A stretch of 11,582 bases of DNA. Source: an uncultured Ruminococcus sp. GTDB lineage: Bacteria > Bacillota > Clostridia > Oscillospirales > Ruminococcaceae. Below are positions 1-7,339 of the stretch, in pieces (positions within the stretch are counted from its first letter, which is position 1; every line of letters begins with the position of its first letter). The notes under the pieces are model-generated. The model was not told the origin of the DNA. It did not search any database and worked only from the letters and a program-made list of their open reading frames with translations. The DNA lies in contig CAMWVM010000027.1 in assembly GCA_947177715.1 (NCBI GenBank), positions 1 through 11,582 on the forward strand, read 5' to 3'. The position numbers and the translations under genes were made by a program.

Positions 1-45
1 ACACTCGACTAGTCGTCGGCAGCGTCAGTTGTGGATAAGAGACAG
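1..45. other. Sequencing adapter (Nextera i5 / Tn5 mosaic end), not biological
   Basis: Bases 1-4 (ACAC) are the end of the Illumina i5 flow-cell sequence. Bases 5-12 (TCGACTAG) have the length and position of an index and, from memory, match Nextera XT index S513. Bases 13-26 are TCGTCGGCAGCGTC, the Nextera Read 1 sequence. Bases 27-45 match the 19-base Tn5 mosaic end except at two positions (third base A to T, eighth base T to G). The junction with real sequence is after the CAG at 43-45. The apparent GTG start at base 31 lies inside the adapter and is artificial. The contig therefore probably ends here because of untrimmed reads and not at a natural genome end. Confidence 0.96.
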
Positions 46-213
46 ATACGTAATGTTTATTATATATTTGACAAGTGGTACATTTTAAAATCTACAGAAA
101 GTCCAGCAGATAGACCTAATAAGGAATTTGAATTTTTATTAAAGTATAAAGTTAAATATGATGTAAAGGAACACAATCAGTTTTTAAAGATAGGAAGTGA
201 TTTTTATATCTGA
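46..213 (+). CDS. 5'-truncated hypothetical protein (C-terminal 55 residues)
   Basis: The frame is open from the adapter junction and ends at TGA 211-213, giving about 55 residues rich in Lys, Tyr, Phe and Asp. It has no membrane segment or motif I recognise. The real start lies upstream and is lost, because the sequence to the left is adapter. The last 17 bases overlap the GTG start of the nuclease gene, which suggests the two are co-transcribed and translationally coupled. If the TGA were read as Trp the frame would continue for only 11 more sense codons to a TAA at 247-249, through sequence that is coding in another frame, so TGA is most simply a real stop. Function unknown. Coding status is supported by the open frame and the compact overlap with the next gene. 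Confidence 0.55.
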   Translation: MRNVYYIFDKWYILKSTESPADRPNKEFEFLLKYKVKYDVKEHNQFLKIGSDFYI

Positions 214-1354
214 AAGGAAAACAAAAGAAGAGTTAAATGCAATTTGTAAAAAATATAATATTCCTTTTCTATGGTCTTGGTCTAGATATAATACATATAA
301 GACTGATAGTTATATTTATTTTTTGAAATATATTCAACATATCAAAGAAGATAGGCGTGATAGCATTTACGTTTATTCAGGTTCATGTTGTCATGATATC
401 CTTGAAAAATATTATGATGGATCTATTAAACAATCTGATATGATCAATGAGTATGAAGATAGTCTAATGACAATGAATTTAGCAGAATACAAATATGACC
501 GTAATGATGAGGACAAAAATAAGGCAATAGCAGATAAATATGAAAACTGTATTAAGCACTTTTTTAGAAATCATCAAAAACCTAATATGAATATGATTCT
601 TGAAATGTTCTGTCTTATTAAAATTACTGACAAGATTTATTTCAATGGATATATTGATAACTGTGGTGTATATGTAGATGATAATGGCGAGAAGCATATT
701 GTTATAACAGATTACAAAACTTCTACTATTTATAAAGGTGAAAAACTTGAAAAGGAAAGCGGACAATTGTATTTGTATGCAGAAGGAGTAAGGCAAAAAA
801 CAGGCTTGCCCTTAGATCATATTTCAATCAGATATTTGTTTATGAAATATGTAATTGTAAATATCCTTCAGGCTAATGGCAAGTGGAAAGAAAGACAAAT
901 TGAAAGGAATCAGATTGGCAATAAATTAATTGCAAGTATAAAGATGTGGCTCAAAAAATATGGATATAATCCTGATAATTATATTGATGATGTTATCCTA
1001 TATAATTCACTTGATAACTTGCCAACTGATATAAAAGAAAAATTTGTTATTCAAGACTGTTATGTTGAATTACCTCTAACGGAAAATATAATTGAAAATC
1101 TTAAATCTGATATTATTAAAACTGTAAACGAAGTTAATCAAAAGAGTAATGAATACAGTAAAACAAAAAACGAAAAAGTCTTTTGGAGGGAAGTAACTGC
1201 TAAAGACGAGTATTTTTTGAGTTGCTTAAGCGGGTATTCTAGAAAATTGCATAAACCATATGATGCATACTTAATAGAAAAAGAAATGTTCCAAACTCAA
1301 GAAGATGAAAATGAAGCAGATAAGGAATTAATGGATTTTTTGGCAGGGTTGTAA
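197..1354 (+). CDS. PD-(D/E)XK nuclease, RecB/Cas4-like
   Basis: This 385-aa protein carries the ordered motifs of the RecB/Cas4-type (PDDEXK_1) nucleases: a His and Glu in SCCHDILE (H66, E70), Asp in GYID (D154), the catalytic Asp and Lys in TDYKTS (D172, K174) and the downstream Gln-Tyr motif in GQLYLY (Q190, Y194). H66, D154 and D172 would bind metal, and K174 would complete DNA hydrolysis. The four Cys of an iron-sulfur Cas4 are not evident. The N-terminal segment NIPFLWSWSRYN (residues 21-32) looks like a conserved family signature. The C-terminal 150 residues are charged and unassigned. The start is GTG 197, because no in-frame ATG lies near; the AGGA at 192-195 is unusually close to it, so the exact start is uncertain. 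The polymerase follows after 11 bp and the helicase after that, which points to a role in phage replication or recombination, perhaps as an exonuclease partner of the helicase. Confidence 0.9.
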   Translation: MIFISERKTKEELNAICKKYNIPFLWSWSRYNTYKTDSYIYFLKYIQHIKEDRRDSIYVYSGSCCHDILEKYYDGSIKQSDMINEYEDSLMTMNLAEYKYDRNDEDKNKAIADKYENCIKHFFRNHQKPNMNMILEMFCLIKITDKIYFNGYIDNCGVYVDDNGEKHIVITDYKTSTIYKGEKLEKESGQLYLYAEGVRQKTGLPLDHISIRYLFMKYVIVNILQANGKWKERQIERNQIGNKLIASIKMWLKKYGYNPDNYIDDVILYNSLDNLPTDIKEKFVIQDCYVELPLTENIIENLKSDIIKTVNEVNQKSNEYSKTKNEKVFWREVTAKDEYFLSCLSGYSRKLHKPYDAYLIEKEMFQTQEDENEADKELMDFLAGL

Positions 1355-1365
1355 AAGGAGTATAA

Positions 1366-4300
1366 ATGCAAAAAAGGTATAATAATTATCATAAACATAC
1401 TCATTATTCCAATATAAGAACATTAGACTGTATAGCTAAACCAGAAGATTATATGAAAAGAGCAGTTGAATTAGGACATAGTACATATTTTACAACTGAA
1501 CATGGTTTTCAAGGTAATATATTTGAAGCACAAACATTATGTGAAAAATATAATTTAAAGCCTATTTATGCAGTGGAAGCTTATTATGTAGATGACATGA
1601 GTGATAAAACGGATAGAAGTAACTATCATATTATGTTAATTGCAATGACAAAAAAGGCGAGATATGAAATTAATAAAATATTATCTACTGCAAATACAAA
1701 GGGATTTTATTATAAACCAAGAATTGATTTAAAGAGTCTTTTATCATTGACTCCTACAGATACAATTATAACAACAGCTTGTGTTGCAGGCAGATTGTTC
1801 AAATCTTATTGGAAAGAAAAATTTTTATTTCCTGTTTTAAATCATTTTAAAAGTAATTTTTATCTTGAAGTTCAATCACATACAGATAAATTTCAAGCTG
1901 ATTATAATTCGAAAATCCTTGAAGTTTCAAAAGAATATGGTATAAAAATAATTCATGCTAATGATAGTCACTATATTTATCCTGAAGATTCTAAATACAG
2001 AGATTATTTTTTAAATGCAAAGGGTATTTTTTATGAAAATGAAAGTAATTTTATTCTTGATTATCCCGATTATCAAACTATTGTAGACAGGTATCACAAA
2101 CAAGGTATCTTAAATGACGAAGAGATATATCAAGCTTTAAATAATACTTTAATTTTTGATAATGCAGAACCAATATATACAGATAAAGAATTTAAAATTC
2201 CTAAAATTATTAAAGGAAATAGTGATGAATACTTAAAAAAAATATTAATTGAAGCTTGGAATGAAGAAAGAAAAAAAGTTAAACCTGAATTAATACCTAA
2301 ATATAAAGAAGCAATTAATTATGAATATAACATTGTAAAAAAATGTGGTATGGCTGATTATTTTATTCTTAACCATATCATTGTTAATAAAGCTGTGAAA
2401 GATTATAATGCGGTTTTAACAAGATCGGGTAGAGGATCTGCCGTATCTTTTTATATCAATAAATTATTAGGATTAACTGAAGTAGATAGAATTAAAGCAC
2501 CAATTAAACTATATCCAACACGTTTTATGTCGGCTGAAAGAATCTTATCTGCCAGGTCACTTCCAGATATTGATCTGAATTTTGCTGATGTCGAACCTGT
2601 AATTAAAGCAAGTAAAGATATTTTAGGTGAGGATAATATTTACTATATGTTGGTATATAAACCCTTGCAAAATTCAAGTGCTTTTAGACTTTGGTGCAAA
2701 TCACAAGGTATGGATATTAATGATTATGATGAAATTGCAAAAGATATAGGATTGCCACAATATAAAAAGAAATATACAGGTAAATATGCGAATGATAAGT
2801 TTTGGCAGCCGATTATTGAACAAAGCAAAGTATTTAAAGGTGTTATTGAAAGTACAGCACCGTCACCATGTTCTTTTCTTTTGTCAAACAAGGCAATTTC
2901 AGAAGAAATCGGATTAATTCGTGTGGGAAACGAGATTTGTTGTGTTTTAGATGGATATAATTGTGATATATATAAATATCTTAAAAATGATTATTTGACG
3001 GTTTTAGTATATAAGATCATTGACATGGTCTATAAAAGAATTGGTAAGCCTATTGATAGTATTTCTACTCTTATTAATAATTGTGATGAAAAGGTATGGG
3101 AGATATACTCAAAAGGATTGAGTACAACTATAAATCAAGCCGATAGTGATTATGATAAACAAATATTAAAAAAATATAAACCTACTAACCTTTCTGAAAT
3201 GTCTGCTTATGTAGCAGCTATCCGCCCAGGGTTTGCATCGTTGCTTAATAATTTTATAAGTCGTAAGCCATATAGTACCAAGGTTAAAGAATTGGATTAT
3301 ATTCTAACTGATTCTTATCACTATCTTATGTATCAGGAATCAATTATGTCTTATTTGGTGTGGTTGGGTTTGGAAGAAAAAAATACTTATGATATTATAA
3401 AAAAAATATCTAAGAAAAAGTTTAAACCAGAAGAACTTGTTGAATTAAAAAAACTGCTATTAAAAGGTTGGATTAATAGAGTAGGCACTGAACAGGGATT
3501 TGAAGAAACTTGGCAGGTAGTAGAAGATGCTTCAGCTTATTCATTTAATGCGTCACATTCTTTAAGTGTTGCCATTGATAGCATTTATGGAGCATATCTA
3601 AAATCACATTATCCATTAGAATATTTTGAGATAGTTTTAACCTTATATGAAGGTGATATTGATAGAACATCAAAATTAATTAATGAATTGAATTATTTTA
3701 ATATTAAACTGAAAAATATTAAGTTTGGTAAATCAAGTGATACATATTTGTGTGATAAAGAAACTAATTCTATTTATAAATCAATATCATCTATTAAATA
3801 TTGTAATGCTCAAATAGCGAATGAATTATATGAGTTATCAAAAAATAAGTATGATAATTTTATTGATTTGTTGCAAGATATTAATTCTAAAACATCAGTT
3901 GATTCGAGACAACTTGAAATTCTTACATCCCTAAATTTCTTTTCTGATTTTGGAGAAAATAAAAAATTACTTGATATAATAAATATATTTAATACGTTAA
4001 ATGATAGAAAACAAATAAAAAAAGCAGATGTTATTAAACTAAATATAAATGAAAATATATTTAGAAAATATGTTAGTAATGAAACCGAAAAACTTTATAA
4101 AAATATTGATATACAAGGATATATAAATGAAATTGTTAAAAAAATATCTAATAAATCATTATCAATAAAAAAACAAATAGAAGTTGAAAAAGAGTATTTA
4201 GGCTATATATCATATATAAACCCCAAGGCACCTGAAGGACTTTATTATGTAGCGGATTTTAAAACATATAAAGATAAATGTAAACCATATCTTGAATTGT

Positions 4301-4491
4301 ATCATTTAAAAACTGGTGAAACAATTAAAACAAAAGTTGTTTCTGCAAAAGAGTTTTCAGGGAATCCTTTTAAACAGGGAAATGTTCTTAATTGTTGGTT
4401 TAAAGAAAAAAATAAAGTAAAAATGGTGGATGGAAAATGGGAGAAAACTGATGAACTTGAAAAAGTCTTATATTCATGGGAGGTGTATTGA
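1366..4491 (+). CDS. dnaE: DNA polymerase III alpha subunit (DnaE-type, with PHP domain)
   Basis: This 1041-aa replicative polymerase extends DNA from primers. An N-terminal PHP domain (about 1-210) holds candidate ligands H9 and H11 (HKH), D21, H46 (TEHG), E71 (VEAYY), H88, C139 (TTACVAG), D200 and H202 (ANDSH). That is a full-looking set, so the domain may be an active metal-dependent proofreading exonuclease. The palm has the RSGRGSA motif (353-359) and PDIDLN with D401 and D403, plus a candidate third catalytic Asp at D534 (NCDIYKYLKND). FNASHS (727-732) matches the family FNKSH motif in the fingers region. The C-terminal 100 residues resemble an OB-fold region. It is shorter than the roughly 1160 aa of bacterial DnaE, as is usual for phage versions. 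AAAGGAG at 1354-1360 precedes ATG 1366 by 5 bases. The TGA stop (4489-4491) overlaps the helicase ATG. Confidence 0.96.
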   Translation: MQKRYNNYHKHTHYSNIRTLDCIAKPEDYMKRAVELGHSTYFTTEHGFQGNIFEAQTLCEKYNLKPIYAVEAYYVDDMSDKTDRSNYHIMLIAMTKKARYEINKILSTANTKGFYYKPRIDLKSLLSLTPTDTIITTACVAGRLFKSYWKEKFLFPVLNHFKSNFYLEVQSHTDKFQADYNSKILEVSKEYGIKIIHANDSHYIYPEDSKYRDYFLNAKGIFYENESNFILDYPDYQTIVDRYHKQGILNDEEIYQALNNTLIFDNAEPIYTDKEFKIPKIIKGNSDEYLKKILIEAWNEERKKVKPELIPKYKEAINYEYNIVKKCGMADYFILNHIIVNKAVKDYNAVLTRSGRGSAVSFYINKLLGLTEVDRIKAPIKLYPTRFMSAERILSARSLPDIDLNFADVEPVIKASKDILGEDNIYYMLVYKPLQNSSAFRLWCKSQGMDINDYDEIAKDIGLPQYKKKYTGKYANDKFWQPIIEQSKVFKGVIESTAPSPCSFLLSNKAISEEIGLIRVGNEICCVLDGYNCDIYKYLKNDYLTVLVYKIIDMVYKRIGKPIDSISTLINNCDEKVWEIYSKGLSTTINQADSDYDKQILKKYKPTNLSEMSAYVAAIRPGFASLLNNFISRKPYSTKVKELDYILTDSYHYLMYQESIMSYLVWLGLEEKNTYDIIKKISKKKFKPEELVELKKLLLKGWINRVGTEQGFEETWQVVEDASAYSFNASHSLSVAIDSIYGAYLKSHYPLEYFEIVLTLYEGDIDRTSKLINELNYFNIKLKNIKFGKSSDTYLCDKETNSIYKSISSIKYCNAQIANELYELSKNKYDNFIDLLQDINSKTSVDSRQLEILTSLNFFSDFGENKKLLDIINIFNTLNDRKQIKKADVIKLNINENIFRKYVSNETEKLYKNIDIQGYINEIVKKISNKSLSIKKQIEVEKEYLGYISYINPKAPEGLYYVADFKTYKDKCKPYLELYHLKTGETIKTKVVSAKEFSGNPFKQGNVLNCWFKEKNKVKMVDGKWEKTDELEKVLYSWEVY
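4478..4483 (+). promoter_or_regulatory. Shine-Dalgarno site that sets the helicase start
   Basis: GGGAGG lies 7 bases upstream of ATG 4491-4493. The frame also contains an earlier ATG at 4476, but that codon overlaps this site and has no good ribosome binding site of its own. ATG 4491 is therefore the better start, and it gives the typical TGATG overlap with the polymerase stop codon. Confidence 0.75.
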
Positions 4492-6746
4492 TGGCAGATA
4501 AAATTATTGAATTTAAAGCTATACCTGAACGATGTTTATTTAACGGTGATAACTATAAAATTTATGGTTGTTCTGTTAATACTTTTGAGTATCCTGACGT
4601 GAAAATAAGTAAGTATGGTACTTGTACAGTAAAAGGTGATTTTCAAGAGTTGAACATTGGCTGTGAGTATAACATAAAAGCTGAAGAAGTACAGGATAAG
4701 TATGGTTATAGTTATAGTGTATTAAATATTCGTGGAGTTAAACCTAATTCTATAGAATCAAGCAAAAATTTTCTTCGTGAAATTCTTACATACAATCAAG
4801 CTGAAGCACTGTTAGCGGTTTATCCAGATATTATTGATAAGATTATAAATAACAGACTTGATGATATTGACCTAAATAAAATTAAAGGTATCAAAGAATA
4901 TACGTTTAATATTATTAAAAGAAAAGTAATAGAAAATTTTAAATTAGCAGAACTTGTTGATGAATTCTCAGGTGTATTCAGTATTTCAATTATAAAAAAA
5001 CTATATAACGAATACACGTCACTTGAAAAGATTAGAGAAAGTTTACATGCTGATCCATATGGTTGCTTATGTAAATTAGGCGGTGTTGGTTTTAAAACTG
5101 CTGATGACCTACTTTTACATATTGATATAATTTCAAAAAGGAATATGAAAAAAGGTAAGAAGCCTATATTGACTTTTAATTTTGATCTTTTAACATCGTT
5201 TCAAAGAATGAAAGCATGTGCTTTATATGTACTGGACGAAAATGAAAACAACGGTAACACATATATGAATATAAAATCTTTTATGAAAGAGTGTTTTTCA
5301 TATGCAGAAGAAGCTAAAAATCAATTGGGAGCAGTAATTAATAGTTGTGAAGAAATATATTTCAACAAAGATAATTTGAAAATTTCTAAAAAGAAAACTT
5401 ATGAAAATGAATTATATATTTCAGAAAAAATAAGAGAAGGTTTAAACACTTCAACTAAATGGAAAATTGATATTGAAAAGTATAGGAATATCGCAGACTT
5501 TTCTTTAACAGATGACCAAATGCAGACTATGAAATATATTTGCGAAAATAATATTGTTTTGTTGCAAGGTTTTGGCGGCAGCGGAAAATCGAGTTCAATA
5601 TTAGCCCTTATTAATCTTCTAAATGATAATAATAAATCTGCTTTACTGTTGGCTCCTACTGGTCGTGCAGCTAAAGTTTTACAAAACTATACTAAACATT
5701 CTGCAAGTACAATTCATAGAGGACTATGTTTTCAACCACCAAATACCTGGGGATATAATAACGATAATCATTTATCCTATGATATTATTATTCTTGATGA
5801 ATGTTCAATGGTTGATGTAAATTTGTTTAAACATTTATTAGAGGCAATAGATTTTAATAAAACAAAATTATTATTAATAGGTGATAATGCACAGATACCA
5901 TCAGTAGCCTGCGGTAATGTATTTCATGATTTATTAAACAGTCAAGAAGTTCCAACAGTATATCTAACAAAAGTATTTAGATATGGTATCGGTGGATTAA
6001 GTACAGTAGCTACAGACATTAGAACAAAAATTGAAACTTTTGATGAGAAGAATAAAAGCATACAAGCAATTGGTGAAGATAAAGGCATGATTTTTATTCC
6101 TTTAGTTCAAGAAAAGGCTATTGATTATATTGTGAAAATGTATAGAAAATTAATTAACAATGGTATATCTATGGAAGATATTTTAATTTTAACAAGTCAG
6201 AATGTAGGGAATTATGGTACACAAATTTTGAATCAAGAAATTCAAAAAGCTATAAATCCTCAAACAGAGAAATATTTAAAATTTGGTGATACAGAATATA
6301 GATTAAATGATCCCATTATTCAGTGTGCAAATGATTATAAAGCTATTATATATGACAATGGTAATTACAATGAAGAAAACAAAACATTTATATCAAACGG
6401 TGAAATAGGTAAAATAATTGATGTCCTATATAACGGTATAGTAGTTGATTTTAGTAATACAATTATTTTTATCCCAAAAGAAAAAATGAATGCTATTAAG
6501 TTGGCTTATTCTATATCTATACATAAGTCACAGGGCGGTCAAGCTAAAACAATTATAGTTTTTGCACCTAAGGCACATACATTTATGCTTAATTCTAATT
6601 TACTATATGTTGGTGTTACGAGAGCAAAAGAGAAGTGTTATTTAATAGGAGATTTTAATACTTACGATAAAGCAATAAAAAAACAAGAAAACTTTAGGCG
6701 TAAAACATGGCTTATAGACTTGTTAAAGAAAATAAATAAAAATTAA
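4491..6746 (+). CDS. RecD2-like superfamily 1 DNA helicase
   Basis: This 751-aa protein (from ATG 4491) is an ATP-driven helicase of the RecD/RecD2 (SF1B) type. An N-terminal region (about 1-85) looks like the OB-like domain of RecD2. A helix-hairpin-helix region follows, with LGGVGFKTAD near 196-205, a RecD2 hallmark. The motor motifs come in order: Walker A GFGGSGKS (360-367, K366), motif Ia APTGRAAKVL, Walker B ILDECSM (D436, E437), motif III GDNAQIPS (464-471), LTKVFRYG, motif V HKSQGG and motif VI VGVTRAKEK (R711). All the usual catalytic residues are present. It overlaps the polymerase gene by one base and ends with TAA before the only large gap of the window, so it is probably the last gene of the replication operon. 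It probably unwinds the template for the polymerase, or acts with the upstream nuclease in end processing. Confidence 0.95.
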   Translation: MADKIIEFKAIPERCLFNGDNYKIYGCSVNTFEYPDVKISKYGTCTVKGDFQELNIGCEYNIKAEEVQDKYGYSYSVLNIRGVKPNSIESSKNFLREILTYNQAEALLAVYPDIIDKIINNRLDDIDLNKIKGIKEYTFNIIKRKVIENFKLAELVDEFSGVFSISIIKKLYNEYTSLEKIRESLHADPYGCLCKLGGVGFKTADDLLLHIDIISKRNMKKGKKPILTFNFDLLTSFQRMKACALYVLDENENNGNTYMNIKSFMKECFSYAEEAKNQLGAVINSCEEIYFNKDNLKISKKKTYENELYISEKIREGLNTSTKWKIDIEKYRNIADFSLTDDQMQTMKYICENNIVLLQGFGGSGKSSSILALINLLNDNNKSALLLAPTGRAAKVLQNYTKHSASTIHRGLCFQPPNTWGYNNDNHLSYDIIILDECSMVDVNLFKHLLEAIDFNKTKLLLIGDNAQIPSVACGNVFHDLLNSQEVPTVYLTKVFRYGIGGLSTVATDIRTKIETFDEKNKSIQAIGEDKGMIFIPLVQEKAIDYIVKMYRKLINNGISMEDILILTSQNVGNYGTQILNQEIQKAINPQTEKYLKFGDTEYRLNDPIIQCANDYKAIIYDNGNYNEENKTFISNGEIGKIIDVLYNGIVVDFSNTIIFIPKEKMNAIKLAYSISIHKSQGGQAKTIIVFAPKAHTFMLNSNLLYVGVTRAKEKCYLIGDFNTYDKAIKKQENFRRKTWLIDLLKKINKN

Positions 6747-6755
6747 TAAAAGGTA

Positions 6756-6784
6756 TTGACAAGTTTTTTATTATAGTGTATACT
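6756..6784 (+). promoter_or_regulatory. Near-consensus sigma-70/sigma-A promoter
   Basis: A perfect -35 box TTGACA (6756-6761) is separated by exactly 17 bp from TATACT (6779-6784), which differs from TATAAT at one position. It sits in the gap after the helicase stop and faces the accessory genes. Transcription would start near base 6791. It is the strongest promoter candidate I found, and it suggests that the block from 6821 onward is transcribed early by host RNA polymerase. Confidence 0.88.
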
Positions 6785-6792
6785 ATATTCAT

Positions 6793-6848
6793 AGTTCAAT
6801 CCCGTATCGGGATTCGCTTTATGAGCATCGAGAAGTTCAATACTGTAT
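6793..6848 (+). repeat. Imperfect 15-base direct repeat in the leader
   Basis: AGTTCAATCCCGTAT (6793-6807) and AGTTCAATACTGTAT (6834-6848) match at 13 of 15 positions and start 41 bases apart. Both lie between the promoter and the zinc-ribbon gene. The first copy overlaps the left arm of the inverted repeat at 6798-6814; the second overlaps the candidate leader peptide. They could be paired protein-binding sites or alternating RNA pairing elements. The function is not shown by the sequence. Confidence 0.6.
6798..6814 (+). promoter_or_regulatory. 17-base inverted repeat at the predicted transcript start (operator or RNA hairpin)
   Basis: AATCCCGTATCGGGATT is a perfect 7-bp dyad with a 3-base TAT centre, about 8 bases downstream of the predicted transcription start. 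As DNA it has the size and place of a repressor operator. As RNA it would form a 5' hairpin. It is not followed by a T-run, so it is not a standard intrinsic terminator. A second possible partner for the left arm, ACGGGGAT, lies at about 6853-6860, so alternative RNA folds are conceivable. An XRE-type regulator is encoded at 8602-8901, but a link is only a guess. Confidence 0.6.
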
Positions 6849-6874
6849 TAAAACGGGGATGGATTATATATTAA
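6821..6874 (+). CDS. Possible 17-aa leader peptide
   Basis: ATG 6821 opens a short frame encoding MSIEKFNTVLKRGWIIY. Its TAA (6872-6874) abuts the ATG of the zinc-ribbon gene at 6875. The exact junction is compatible with translational coupling, and the frame lies on the mRNA predicted from the upstream promoter. Against it, no clear Shine-Dalgarno site precedes ATG 6821 (the region is the foot of a hairpin), and a frame this short can arise by chance. I list it as tentative. Confidence 0.25.
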   Translation: MSIEKFNTVLKRGWIIY

Positions 6875-7132
6875 ATGAACATTTGTAATAGTTGTAATTA
6901 TATTTTCGATGATCAAGTTATGAAATGCTCTAAAGAAAATATGGGCGAACACTTTGGTTCACCTTATTATGAATCATCATATTTGTGTCCTCGATGTAAA
7001 AGTGATGATATATCAGAAATTAATAAATGTGAAGTGTGTGGCGAATATGAAATTGAATTGACATTGTGTGAAGACTGTAAATATAGGTGTTTATTATGTT
7101 TAGAAGAATTTATGAAAAGAGGTGTGGTATAA
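6875..7132 (+). CDS. Small cysteine-rich zinc-ribbon protein
   Basis: This 85-aa protein has 11 Cys arranged mostly in pairs: C4-x2-C7, C18, C38-x2-C41, C52-x2-C55, C65-x2-C68 and C72-x2-C75. The pairs 4/7 with 38/41, and 52/55 with 65/68 or 72/75, would make two zinc ribbons or knuckles. Such small zinc proteins are common in phage early regions and may bind nucleic acid or a host protein; the actual role here is unknown. The start at ATG 6875 keeps the first CxxC pair intact. A purine-rich GGGGATGGA at about 6855-6863 is a weak, rather distant ribosome site. It is the first substantial gene after the promoter at 6756-6784. Confidence 0.78.
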   Translation: MNICNSCNYIFDDQVMKCSKENMGEHFGSPYYESSYLCPRCKSDDISEINKCEVCGEYEIELTLCEDCKYRCLLCLEEFMKRGVV

Positions 7133-7138
7133 AAAGTT

Positions 7139-7327
7139 ATGAAAGATCCTAAGTCGAGTAGGCGTGGATACTTAATGAAAAAAGAGATAGAAAGAGATTG
7201 TTTAAATTACAAAAAAGAATGCAAATATTTAGGTTCTCATCAAGAAACGGAGCAAGAAAGAACAGACCGATTAAAACGAATAGAGTATAAAAAGCGTTGT
7301 GAAGAAAGATTTAAATTACATATATAA
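7139..7327 (+). CDS. Small charged hypothetical protein
   Basis: The frame gives 62 aa from ATG 7139, or 50 aa from the in-frame ATG at 7175. It is rich in Lys, Glu and Arg, with a Cys-Leu-Asn-Tyr-x3-Cys stretch near the N terminus of the shorter form and a long, probably helical, charged C-terminal half. Neither start has a convincing ribosome site: GGTGTGG lies before 7139, and GGCGTGGA before 7175. The shorter form begins MKKEIERD and looks the more natural. No family recognised. It lies in the accessory operon, 6 bp after the zinc-ribbon gene and 12 bp before the HPr-like gene. Confidence 0.55.
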   Translation: MKDPKSSRRGYLMKKEIERDCLNYKKECKYLGSHQETEQERTDRLKRIEYKKRCEERFKLHI

Positions 7328-7339
7328 GAAAGGTTAATT

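Noticed and set aside
479..796. Minus-strand frame of about 105 codons
   Set aside because: It lies wholly inside the nuclease gene, is dominated by Ile, Phe and Val from antisense AT-rich codons, and has no support from neighbours.
4820..5017. Minus-strand frame of 65 codons
   Set aside because: It lies opposite the helicase gene, with low-complexity Ser, Ile and Leu composition typical of an antisense shadow.
5623..5820. Plus-strand frame of 65 codons inside the helicase
   Set aside because: It overlaps the Walker A to Walker B region of a clearly coding frame; its hydrophobic composition is a frame-shift effect.
6793..6820. tRNA T-arm or tRNA fragment (GTTCAATCC-like string)
   Set aside because: The 5-base stems that should flank the TTCAATC loop do not pair, no acceptor or anticodon arms fit around it, and it lies directly on the predicted transcription start.
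6798..6825. Intrinsic terminator after the helicase gene
   Set aside because: The GC-rich hairpin is followed by CGCTTTATG and not by a T-run, and it lies downstream of a strong promoter.
7058..7086. Internal promoter TTGACA, 17 bp, ATATAG
   Set aside because: The -35 is perfect but the -10 is poor, and it lies inside the zinc-ribbon coding region encoding ELTLCEDC, so the match is probably chance.
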